A DNA stretch of 6,156 nucleotides from Alphaproteobacteria bacterium. GTDB lineage: Bacteria > Pseudomonadota > Alphaproteobacteria > CACIAM-22H2. Location of the stretch: contig CANMWW010000154.1 in assembly GCA_947500965.1 (NCBI GenBank), forward strand, positions 1-6,156, given 5' to 3'. A program made the translations under genes and the position numbers. The notes under the pieces were generated by a model. It did no database searches. It was not told the origin of the DNA and saw only the letters and a program-made list of their open reading frames with translations. Shown here piece after piece: positions 1 through 5,543 of this stretch (position 1 is the stretch's first letter; every line of letters starts with the position of its first letter).

Positions 1-60
1 CGGGTGGTCGAGGCGCACCACCCGCTGGCCGCCAAGCCCCGGGTTTCCCGGGGGAAATAG
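1..60 (+). CDS. xerD: C-terminal tail of upstream gene, probable tyrosine recombinase XerD
   Basis: Frame 1 is open from the window edge and ends in TAG at 58-60, giving 19 residues that begin RVVEAHHPLA. XerC/XerD recombinases commonly end in a helix followed by an HHP-type motif (E. coli XerD ends in HHPRA, as I recall). The alphaproteobacterial pattern, a Leu/Val-rich helix then HHPLA, fits this tail closely. XerD acts with XerC at the chromosomal dif site to resolve dimers. From memory, xerD lies near accA in several alphaproteobacteria, which supports the call. The catalytic Arg-His-Arg-Tyr residues lie outside the window, so identity rests on a short tail and on context. The nine residues after HHPLA are a variable basic extension. 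Confidence 0.5.
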   Translation, partial: RVVEAHHPLAAKPRVSRGK

Positions 61-129
61 TTCCCGGGTGCTTGCCGAATGGTCGCCCGCGCGGCTAAGA
101 AGCCGCGCCCGGGCGCCTGCCCGGGCAGG
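37..129 (+). other. Cluster of hairpins and CCCGGG palindromes before aceB
   Basis: The xerD-like tail and aceB leader hold five CCCGGG copies, at 38-43, 47-52, 63-68, 108-113 and 120-125. They form parts of several possible hairpins. One is CCCCGGG/CCCGGGG (37-43 with 47-53). A second is GGGAA/TTCCC (52-56 with 61-65). A third is a perfect 8-bp stem GCGCGGCT/AGCCGCGC with an AAGA loop (89-108). A fourth is GCCCGGGC repeated at 107-114 and 119-126, overlapping the perfect 14-nt palindrome CCTGCCCGGGCAGG (116-129). No T-run follows any of them, so classical intrinsic termination is not obvious. They may end the upstream transcript, shape the aceB 5' UTR or bind a regulator; the sequence does not decide. 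Confidence 0.45.
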
Positions 130-138
130 ACGAACCGC

Positions 139-145
139 AGGGGAG
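139..145 (+). promoter_or_regulatory. Ribosome binding site deciding the aceB start
   Basis: AGGGGAG lies 10 nt before the ATG at 156. It matters because the first 107 or so residues of AceB are unusual. The next in-frame alternative near the enzyme domain, GTG at 486-488, has no comparable purine-rich site upstream. The signal therefore supports translation of the basic extension. Confidence 0.6.
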
Positions 146-155
146 TCGGCGACCC

Positions 156-2078
156 ATGGCCCAGCGCAGGAAGCAGACCACGAAGAAGCCGGCCGGCAAG
201 GCGGCCCCCGCCGCCCGCAAGGCCGCGCCCCGCAAGGCCCCCAAGGCCACCGCGAAGAAGGCCGCCGCCAGGAAGGCCCCCGCAGCCAAGGTCGCCGCGA
301 AGAAGGCCCCCGCGCGCAAGGCCGCGCCAGTCGCCAAGGCCGCGCCGCGCAAGCCTGCCAAGTCAGCTCCGGCGCGCAAGCCCGCGCCGCGCCCGGCGCC
401 GAAGGCCGCCGCGAAGCCTGCCCCGAAGCCCGCCGCGAAGGCGCCGGCGCCGGCCGCCCCCAAGCCGATCCGCCTGCCCGCCGGCGTGAAGCTCGTCGCG
501 CCGCGCACGCCGTCCGATTCCGAGATCCTCGGCGGCGGCGCGCTCGACTTCCTCGCCCAGCTGCATCGCCGCTTCAACGCGCGCCGGCTCGAGCTGCTCG
601 CGCGCCGCACGGAGGTCCAGGCCAGGCTCGACGCTGGCTGGACCCCGGACTTCCTGCCGGAGACCGCCGCGGTGCGCGCGGGCGACTGGCAGGTGGCGCC
701 GCTGCCCAAGGACATCCTCGACCGCCGGGTCGAGATCACCGGTCCCGTCGACCGCAAGATGATCATCAACGCGCTCAACTCGGGCGCGAGCGTGTTCATG
801 GCGGACTGCGAGGATTCCTCGACCCCGACCTGGGCGAACATGGTCGAGGGGCAGGGGAACCTGCGCGACGCGGTGCGGCGGGCGATCGCCTTCACCGACC
901 CCGTGTCGCAGAAGCACTACCAGCTGAACGAGAAGGTCGCGGTGCTCTTCGTGCGCCCGCGCGGCTGGCACCTGCCGGAGAAGCACGTGCTCGTCGACGG
1001 CGCGGAGATGTCCGCGTCGCTCTTCGACTTCGGCCTCTACATGTTCCACAACGCGCGCGAGCTGCTCGAGCGCCGCACCGGCCCCTACTTCTACCTGCCG
1101 AAGATGGAGAGCCACCTCGAGGCGCGGCTCTGGAACGACGTCTTCGTCTGGGCGCAGGACAAGCTCGGCCTGCAGCGCGGCACCGTGAAGGCGACGGTCC
1201 TGGTCGAGACGATCATGGCCAGCTTCGAGATGGACGAGATCCTGTGGGAGCTGCGCGAGCACTCCGCCGGCCTCAACTGCGGCCGCTGGGACTACATCTT
1301 CTCCTTCATCAAGAAGTTCGCGCGCTCGCCCGCCTGCATCATGCCGGATCGCGGCCAGGTGACGATGACGACGCACATGATGCGCTCCTACTCGCAGCTC
1401 GTGATCCGCACCTGCCACAACCGCGGCGTCCACGCGATGGGCGGCATGGCGGCGCAGATCCCGATCAAGGACGACCCGGTCGCCAACGAGGCGGCGATGG
1501 CCAAGGTGCGCGCCGACAAGGAGCGCGAGGCCACCGACGGCCATGACGGCACCTGGGTCGCGCATCCCGCGCTCGTGCCGGTCGCGAAGGAGATCTTCGA
1601 CCGCGTCATGCCGGCCTCGAACCAGATCCACCGCCGCCGCCAGGACGTGGCCGTGACCGCGGCGGACCTGCTCAAGGTCCCCGAGGGATCGCGCACCGAG
1701 GCGGGCCTGCGGCAGAACATCGTCATCGGCGTCGGCTACGTCGAGGCGTGGCTGCGCGGCATCGGCTGCGTGCCGCTGAACCACCTCATGGAGGACGCCG
1801 CCACCGCCGAGATCAGCCGCGCGCAGATCTGGCAGCAGCTCCACCACGGCGCGAAGCTCGAGGATGGCCGCCGGATCGATCGCGCGCTGTTCCGCCGCCT
1901 GCTCGGCGAGGAGATGGCCAGGATCGAGAAGCGCATGGGCCCGGCGTTCCGCAAGTCGCGCTTCAAGGAAGCCGCGCGGATGTTCCGGGACTGGAGCGAG
2001 GCGGCTTCCTTCGTGGAATTCCTCACTCTGCCGGCCTATGACTGGGTGATCGCTCACGAACCGAAGCCGGCGGCCTGA
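156..2078 (+). CDS. aceB: Malate synthase A with a long basic Ala/Lys/Pro N-terminal extension
   Basis: Condenses glyoxylate with acetyl-CoA to give malate and CoA, the second step of the glyoxylate shunt and also a way to use glyoxylate from the ethylmalonyl-CoA pathway; cytosolic and Mg-dependent. Residues about 115-630 follow E. coli AceB (533 aa) from end to end. Visible landmarks are RRVEITGPVDRK (190-201), FMADCEDS (214-221), VRPRGWHLPEKH (266-277, containing the catalytic Arg), GPYFYLPKMES (309-319), Mg-ligand candidates E351 and D379 (in CGRWDYIF), AMGGMAA (427-433), NGHDGTW-like DGHDGTW (461-467) and MEDAATAEISR (545-555) with the probable catalytic base D547. It lacks the extra domain of the roughly 720-residue malate synthase G. 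Residues 1-107 form a low-complexity Ala/Lys/Pro/Arg tail with no acidic residue, so the protein is 640 aa. ATG156 is chosen for its AGGGGAG site; GTG486 (V111) would remove the tail but lacks one. It heads the aceB-accA-meaB cluster. No isocitrate lyase is in view. Confidence 0.96.
   Translation: MAQRRKQTTKKPAGKAAPAARKAAPRKAPKATAKKAAARKAPAAKVAAKKAPARKAAPVAKAAPRKPAKSAPARKPAPRPAPKAAAKPAPKPAAKAPAPAAPKPIRLPAGVKLVAPRTPSDSEILGGGALDFLAQLHRRFNARRLELLARRTEVQARLDAGWTPDFLPETAAVRAGDWQVAPLPKDILDRRVEITGPVDRKMIINALNSGASVFMADCEDSSTPTWANMVEGQGNLRDAVRRAIAFTDPVSQKHYQLNEKVAVLFVRPRGWHLPEKHVLVDGAEMSASLFDFGLYMFHNARELLERRTGPYFYLPKMESHLEARLWNDVFVWAQDKLGLQRGTVKATVLVETIMASFEMDEILWELREHSAGLNCGRWDYIFSFIKKFARSPACIMPDRGQVTMTTHMMRSYSQLVIRTCHNRGVHAMGGMAAQIPIKDDPVANEAAMAKVRADKEREATDGHDGTWVAHPALVPVAKEIFDRVMPASNQIHRRRQDVAVTAADLLKVPEGSRTEAGLRQNIVIGVGYVEAWLRGIGCVPLNHLMEDAATAEISRAQIWQQLHHGAKLEDGRRIDRALFRRLLGEEMARIEKRMGPAFRKSRFKEAARMFRDWSEAASFVEFLTLPAYDWVIAHEPKPAA
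165..475 (+). repeat. Low-complexity coding repeats in the aceB 5' end
   Basis: This part of aceB is built from degenerate in-frame units of Lys/Arg separated by Ala and Pro. Exact 14-nt repeats are visible: CCGCGAAGAAGGCC at 250-263 and 295-308 (45 nt apart), and CGCAAGGCCGCGCC at 216-229 and 315-328 (99 nt apart). Both offsets are multiples of three, so the reading frame is kept. At protein level RKAAP recurs at residues 21-25 and 54-58, and similar RKAP or KKAPA units recur between them. Such a tract can grow or shrink by slippage or unequal recombination. Codon choice (AAG, GCC, GCG, CCC) matches the rest of the window, so nothing suggests recent foreign origin. Confidence 0.75.
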
Positions 2079-2102
2079 CGCCGGCTGGATGGCGGAAGAG
2101 GC

Positions 2103-3059
2103 ATGGCCCAGTACCTGGAATTCGAGAAGCCGATCGCCGAGCTCGAGGGCAAGATCGAGGAACTCCGGCACCTGTCGGGCTCCTCGAGCCTGAACATCGC
2201 CGACGAGGTCGCGCGCCTGCAGCAGAAGGTCGAGCGCCAGATCCGCCAGACCTACGCGAAGCTGACGCCCTGGCAGAAGGTGCAGGTCGCGCGCCATCCC
2301 GAGCGGCCGCATGCCGTCGACTACATCTCCGCGCTGGTCGAGGACTGGACGCCGCTCGCCGGCGACCGCCTGTTCGGCGAGGACCTCGCGATCCTCGGCG
2401 GCATCGGGCGCATCGACGGCCGCAGCTGCGTCGTGCTCGGGCAGGAGCGCGGCCACGACACCGAGACCCGCGTGCGCCACAATTTCGGGATGGCCCGGCC
2501 CGAGGGCTACCGCAAGGCGCAGCGCCTGATGAACCTCGCCGACCGGTTCCGCCTGCCGGTCGTCGCGCTGATCGACACCTCGGGCGCCTATCCGGGCATC
2601 GACGCCGAGGCGCGCGGCCAGGCCGAGGCCATCGCCCGCGCGATCGAGACCTGCCTCGCGATCCGCGTGCCCTTCGTCGCCGTCGTGATCGGCGAGGGCG
2701 GCTCGGGCGGCGCGGTCGCCATCGGCGCCGCCAACCGCGTGCTGATGCTCGAATACGCGGTCTACTCCGTGATCAGCCCCGAGGGCTGCGCCTCGATCCT
2801 CTGGCGCACGCGCGAGAACGCGCCCGACGCGGCCGAGGCGCTGAAGCTGACCGCGCAGGACCTGTTCAAGCTCGGCGTCATCGACGAGATCATCGAGGAG
2901 CCGCTCGGCGCCGCGCATCGCGAGCGGTCGGCGACGATCTCGAAGGTCGGCCGCGCCATCGCCTCGCAGCTGCGCGACCTGTCGCAGCTCGACGGCGACA
3001 TCCTGCGCACGCGCCGGCGCGAGAAGTTCCTCGAGATGGGACGCAAGGGCCTGTCCTGA
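2103..3059 (+). CDS. accA: Acetyl-CoA carboxylase carboxyltransferase subunit alpha
   Basis: With AccD it forms the carboxyltransferase that moves the carboxyl group from carboxybiotin on AccB to acetyl-CoA, giving malonyl-CoA for fatty acid synthesis; cytosolic and normally essential. At 318 aa it matches the usual length (E. coli 319). The N-terminal helical part opens with YLEFEKPIAELEGKIEEL (4-21), then LTPWQKVQVARHPERPH (54-70), DRLFGEDLAILGGIGR (88-103), VLGQERGHDT (111-120), NFGMARPEGYRKA (127-139), the crotonase-like core LIDTSGAYPG (156-165), the glycine-rich oxyanion segment GEGGSGGA (197-204) and YSVISPEGCASILW (221-234). The zinc finger of the complex belongs to AccD, so its absence here is normal. 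ATG2103 follows GGCGGAAGAG (2091-2100). The gene starts 24 nt after aceB and ends 2 nt before meaB, so all three are probably cotranscribed. No accD, accB or accC is in the window, as is usual for accA. Confidence 0.98.
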   Translation: MAQYLEFEKPIAELEGKIEELRHLSGSSSLNIADEVARLQQKVERQIRQTYAKLTPWQKVQVARHPERPHAVDYISALVEDWTPLAGDRLFGEDLAILGGIGRIDGRSCVVLGQERGHDTETRVRHNFGMARPEGYRKAQRLMNLADRFRLPVVALIDTSGAYPGIDAEARGQAEAIARAIETCLAIRVPFVAVVIGEGGSGGAVAIGAANRVLMLEYAVYSVISPEGCASILWRTRENAPDAAEALKLTAQDLFKLGVIDEIIEEPLGAAHRERSATISKVGRAIASQLRDLSQLDGDILRTRRREKFLEMGRKGLS

Positions 3060-3061
3060 GC

Positions 3062-4075
3062 ATGGGCGGCGCGACGCAGGCGCCGACCCCCGACGTCGCG
3101 GCGCTCGCCGCGGCGGTCGCGGAGGGGAACCGCCGGGCGCTCGCGCGCGCCATCACCCTCGTCGAATCCAGCCGCGCCGACCACCGCGACGACGCCGACC
3201 GCCTGCTCGACGCGCTGATGCCGCGCACCGGCGGCGCGGTGCGCGTCGGCATCTCCGGCGCGCCGGGCGTCGGCAAGTCGACCTTCATCGAGGCCTTCGG
3301 CCTGTTCCTGCTCGGGCTCGGGCGCAGGCCGGCGGTGCTCGCCATCGACCCGTCCTCGCCCCTGACCGGGGGCTCGATCCTGGGCGACAAGACGCGCATG
3401 GAACGCCTGGCGCGCGACGAGCGCGCCTTCATCCGCCCCTCGCCCGCCAGCGGCACGCTGGGCGGCGTGGCGCGGCGCACGCGCGAGGCGGGCCTGCTCT
3501 GCGAGGCGGCGGGGTTCGACGTCGTGGTCGTGGAGACGGTCGGCGTCGGCCAGTCCGAGACCGCGGTCGCCGACATGGTCGACCTGCTCGTGCTGCTGCT
3601 GCCGCCGGGCGGTGGCGACGAGCTGCAGGGCATCAAGAAGGGCATCGTCGAGCTCGCCGACATCGTCGTCGTGAACAAGGCCGATGGCGACCTCGCCGCC
3701 GCCGCGAGCCGCGCCGCGGCCGAGTACCGCGCCGCCATCCACATGCTGCGCCCCGCGCGCGCCGGATGGACGCCGCCGGTGCTCCAGGTCTCGGCGCTGC
3801 ACGAGCGCGGCCTGGACGGCGTCTGGGCCGAGATCGGCCGGCTGCGCGAGACGCTGGGCGAGGCCCGGCTGCGCGCGCACCGCGCGCGCCAGGCGGTCGC
3901 CTGGATGTGGCGCGAGATCGAGGGCGGGCTGCGCGCGGAGCTGCTCGCCGACCGCCGCACCTCGCCCATCCTGCCGGGGCTGGAGGCCGGCGTGGCGGAG
4001 GGCAGGCTGTCGCCCGTCGCGGCCGCCCGCCAGGTCCTCGGCGCCTTCCTCGGGAGACGCCCGCCCGAGGCTTGA
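3062..4075 (+). CDS. meaB: Methylmalonyl-CoA mutase-associated GTPase MeaB (ArgK family)
   Basis: G3E-class P-loop GTPase that guards adenosylcobalamin-dependent methylmalonyl-CoA mutase: it gates cofactor loading and helps restore inactivated enzyme. The family was formerly annotated as the LAO/AO transport kinase ArgK. At 337 aa it is of family length. Seen in order: a helical N-terminus (about 10-55), Walker A GAPGVGKS (66-73), the conserved DPSSPLTGGSILGDKTRM (96-113), switch/Walker B region VVVVETVGVGQSE (154-166), the G4 specificity motif NKAD (205-208), a G5-like SAL (244-246) and a C-terminal helical dimerisation region (about 255-330). The start lies 2 nt after the accA stop with only a weak AAGGGC upstream, which suggests translational coupling. 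Neither mutase subunit is in the window, so the partner must be elsewhere in the genome. Its stop codon sits inside the -35 box of the rpmB promoter. Confidence 0.95.
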   Translation: MGGATQAPTPDVAALAAAVAEGNRRALARAITLVESSRADHRDDADRLLDALMPRTGGAVRVGISGAPGVGKSTFIEAFGLFLLGLGRRPAVLAIDPSSPLTGGSILGDKTRMERLARDERAFIRPSPASGTLGGVARRTREAGLLCEAAGFDVVVVETVGVGQSETAVADMVDLLVLLLPPGGGDELQGIKKGIVELADIVVVNKADGDLAAAASRAAAEYRAAIHMLRPARAGWTPPVLQVSALHERGLDGVWAEIGRLRETLGEARLRAHRARQAVAWMWREIEGGLRAELLADRRTSPILPGLEAGVAEGRLSPVAAARQVLGAFLGRRPPEA

Positions 4076-4100
4076 CCGTCCCCGCGGCCTCCCTTACAAG
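4072..4100 (+). promoter_or_regulatory. Probable sigma70-type promoter of rpmB
   Basis: TTGACC (4072-4077) and TACAAG (4095-4100) are separated by exactly 17 nt. The first matches the -35 consensus TTGACA at five of six positions and the second matches TATAAT at four of six. The -35 box overlaps the meaB stop codon (4073-4075). Transcription would start near 4107, leaving a leader of about 60 nt. This lets L28 be made independently of the metabolic cluster upstream, as expected for a ribosomal protein. The call rests on consensus match only. Confidence 0.6.
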
Positions 4101-4106
4101 CGCCGC

Positions 4107-4167
4107 TCCCCGTGCGCGGAGGCCCGCTGGCCGGCCGCGCGCGCGTACAGATCGAAGGAATACCGCG
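4107..4167 (+). promoter_or_regulatory. rpmB leader with hairpin and ribosome binding site
   Basis: The leader can fold as GCGCGG (4114-4119) with CCGCGC (4135-4140), enclosing GGCC-CGCT-GGCC (4121-4132). A 14-nt alternating pyrimidine/purine run (4136-4149) follows. The ribosome binding site GAAGGA (4154-4159) lies 8 nt before the ATG at 4168, outside the hairpin, and marks the L28 start clearly. Any regulatory role of the fold is unproven; GC-rich leaders form such stems easily. Confidence 0.45.
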
Positions 4168-4467
4168 ATGTCCCGTCGCTGCGCAGTCACCGGCAAGACG
4201 ATCCTGGTCGGCAGGAACGTCAGCCACGCGAACAACAAGACCAAGCGCCGCTTCCTGCCCAACCTGCAGGTCGCCTCGCTGCTGTCCGACGCGCTCGGCA
4301 ACAGCGTCCAGATCCGCCTCTCGACGCGCGGCCTGCGCACGATCGAGGCCGCCGGCGGGCTGGATGCCTGGATCTGCGCCCAGGCGAAGTCGAAGCTGGC
4401 GCCCGAGCTGCTGAAGCTGCGCACGCGCATCGACCGCGCGAAGCTGCGCAAGGCCGTCGCCGCCTGA
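4168..4467 (+). CDS. rpmB: 50S ribosomal protein L28
   Basis: Structural protein of the large ribosomal subunit. The 99-aa product begins MSRRCAVTGKTILVGRNVSH and continues NNKTKRRFLPNLQ (22-34), the hallmark N-terminal half of L28. A mixed region with LSTRGLRTIE (51-60) and GGLDAW (63-68) follows, then a basic C-terminal helix. The length, the GGLDAW segment and the LRKAVAA end fit the longer alphaproteobacterial form rather than the 78-aa E. coli protein. The zinc-type CxxC pairs of some L28 proteins are absent; only C5 and C70 are present. The start is fixed by GAAGGA 8 nt upstream. Unusually for the E. coli pattern, no rpmG (L33) follows; instead a terminator ends the unit and the next gene converges from the minus strand. 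Confidence 0.97.
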   Translation: MSRRCAVTGKTILVGRNVSHANNKTKRRFLPNLQVASLLSDALGNSVQIRLSTRGLRTIEAAGGLDAWICAQAKSKLAPELLKLRTRIDRAKLRKAVAA

Positions 4468-4492
4468 TCCCTCCCCCCGGGAGGAAGGCCAG

Positions 4493-4532
4493 AGGGGCCG
4501 TCGCGGGAGACCGCGGCGGCCCCTTCGCTTTC
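4493..4532 (+). terminator. Intrinsic terminator after rpmB
   Basis: A 13-bp stem pairs 4494-4506 (GGGGCCGTCGCGG) with 4511-4523 (CCGCGGCGGCCCC). It has a single G-U wobble and a GAGA (GNRA-type) loop, and is extendable by A4493-T4524. It is followed by the T-rich TTCGCTTTC (4524-4532) rather than a pure T-run. It lies 26 nt after the rpmB stop. On the opposite strand no T-rich stretch follows, so it probably serves rpmB and not the converging minus-strand gene. A smaller stem, CCTCCC/GGGAGG (4470-4484), precedes it. Confidence 0.75.
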
Positions 4533-4558
4533 GGGGGCCCCGCTCCCGCCGCAATGCC

Positions 4559-5407
4559 TCAGCCCTGGAGGGCGAAGCAGAGCAGCAGGGTCCGCTGCAG
4601 CATCCGCCTGTAGTTGTCGTCCGAGAGCAGGTAGACGAGCGTCGTCCCGTCGGGCGCGCGCATCGCCGCGATGCCCTCCAGGTTGTCGACATGGCCGGGC
4701 TCGTCCCAGCGGCCGAGTTCCCGCCCCTCCAGCCTGCCGCCGGCCTCGCAGGCGTGGCGCTCGAGCGCCACGATCCGCGCCGAGAAGCTCAGCATGGACA
4801 GCCGGCGCTGGAGGACGAGCAGGCGGCCATCCGGCGCGATGCAGGCGCCGGTCGGGTCGAAGCCATGGTCGGCCAGCGCGAGGCCGCGCCAGCCCTTCCC
4901 GGTGGAGATCCAGCCCCGGTGGTCGCCGCGCGCGTCGCGCAGCTCCTCGGCGAAGGCGATGGCGGTGCCGTCGGGCCAGGCGGCGAGCGCCTCGATGCCG
5001 CCATTGCGCGGCGCCTGGGCAAGGCCAGGAGGTTCATCCAGCCTGCGAGGTATCCCGGAAAACATCTGTTCGGCAGGTGGATAGCGCAGGATCCTGTGGC
5101 TGCGCTCGAGCGACACGAGGAAACCGCCATCGGGCATGGCCGCCAGTCCCTCGGCATCGGCATCGGTCCCGGACAGGGCCTGCCCGTCCTCGCCGCGCAG
5201 GCGCCCGAGCCGGGCGCCCGGCAAGGCCCGCGGGACGCCGTCGGGGTCGAGCGCCAGCCCGGCATCGAGCGTCCAGCCATTGTCGGAGATCATCGCGACG
5301 CGCCCGCCGCCCGGGGGGATCGCCAGGTCCGACCAGCCGCCGAAGCGGCGATCGGCGCAGGACAGGATCACGCCACCGCGCCAGGCGAGCGTCCCTGCGC
5401 GGTCCAC
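4559..5407 (-). CDS. Esterase-like activity of phytase domain protein
   Basis: Belongs to the beta-propeller-like family described as esterase-like activity of phytase (Pfam PF13449 by recollection), usually exported and of unclear substrate. From the GTG start it has 282 residues. Family-like motifs are RFGGWSDL (21-28), ISDNGW (40-45), DADAEGLAAMPDGGFLVSLERS (starting at 82), NGGIEALAAWPDG (135-147), DNLEGIAA (241-248) and LLSDDNYRRMLQRTLLL (260-276). The last matches the usual LSDDN end of the fold. The GTG at 5405-5407 is the only ATG/GTG/TTG in frame upstream of the domain core. However, the frame stays open and family-like sequence (PVEIAVQPLPPPG) precedes it. A CTG at 5513-5515, 8 nt after a GAGG, would give 318 residues and a short basic-hydrophobic signal-like N-terminus. 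The true start is therefore open. It is probably cotranscribed after the dienelactone hydrolase gene and converges on rpmB. Confidence 0.82.
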   Translation of the reverse strand: MDRAGTLAWRGGVILSCADRRFGGWSDLAIPPGGGRVAMISDNGWTLDAGLALDPDGVPRALPGARLGRLRGEDGQALSGTDADAEGLAAMPDGGFLVSLERSHRILRYPPAEQMFSGIPRRLDEPPGLAQAPRNGGIEALAAWPDGTAIAFAEELRDARGDHRGWISTGKGWRGLALADHGFDPTGACIAPDGRLLVLQRRLSMLSFSARIVALERHACEAGGRLEGRELGRWDEPGHVDNLEGIAAMRAPDGTTLVYLLSDDNYRRMLQRTLLLCFALQG

Positions 5408-5493
5408 CCCCGGCGGCGGCAGGGGCTGGACCGCGATCTCGACCGGATCGCCGCTCGCGGGCGGGGACGTCGCCCAGGCGAGCAGACCGGCGC

Positions 5494-5526
5494 AGGCGCG
5501 GCGCCTGCCGAACAGGCGCCGCGCCT
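5494..5526 (-). other. Perfect 14-bp hairpin between two minus-strand genes
   Basis: AGGCGCGGCGCCTG and CAGGCGCCGCGCCT are exact inverted repeats (5494-5507 and 5513-5526) around a 5-nt loop, read TTCGG on the minus strand. The hairpin lies 17 nt after the dienelactone hydrolase stop. No T-run follows on either strand. It may be an attenuator, an RNA 3'-end stabiliser for the upstream gene, or a fold over the start of the next gene: the CTG start candidate (5515-5513) is the last codon of its first arm. Confidence 0.6.
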
Positions 5527-5543
5527 CGCCCTTCGCGCCGCCC

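Noticed and set aside
72..101. TTGCCG (72-77) with CTAAGA or TAAGAA near 95-101 as an aceB promoter
   Set aside because: The -10 match is poor (about three of six) and lies within a hairpin, so it is not above chance; aceB may also be read from further upstream.
165..475. Repeated units in the aceB 5' end as a CRISPR or non-coding repeat array
   Set aside because: The repeats are short, irregular, in frame and coding, with no uniform spacers.
68..1546. 492-codon plus-strand open frame overlapping aceB
   Set aside because: The product is Arg/Ala/Gly-rich without motifs, while the aceB frame carries the full malate synthase signature.
363..2918. 851-codon open frame on the minus strand across aceB and accA
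   Set aside because: It lies antisense to two clearly recognised genes. Its His/Arg/Asp/Ala-rich product is what the complement of GC-rich codons gives, and no domain is recognisable.
4470..4484. CCTCCC/GGGAGG stem as the rpmB terminator
   Set aside because: It has only 6 bp with a 3-nt loop and no T-rich tail; the 13-bp stem just downstream is far better.
2890..4692. 600-codon minus-strand open frame over meaB and rpmB, and a 372-codon one at 2762-3880
   Set aside because: Both are low-complexity Arg/Ser/Ala products antisense to recognised genes with intact motifs. High GC makes stops rare in shadow frames.
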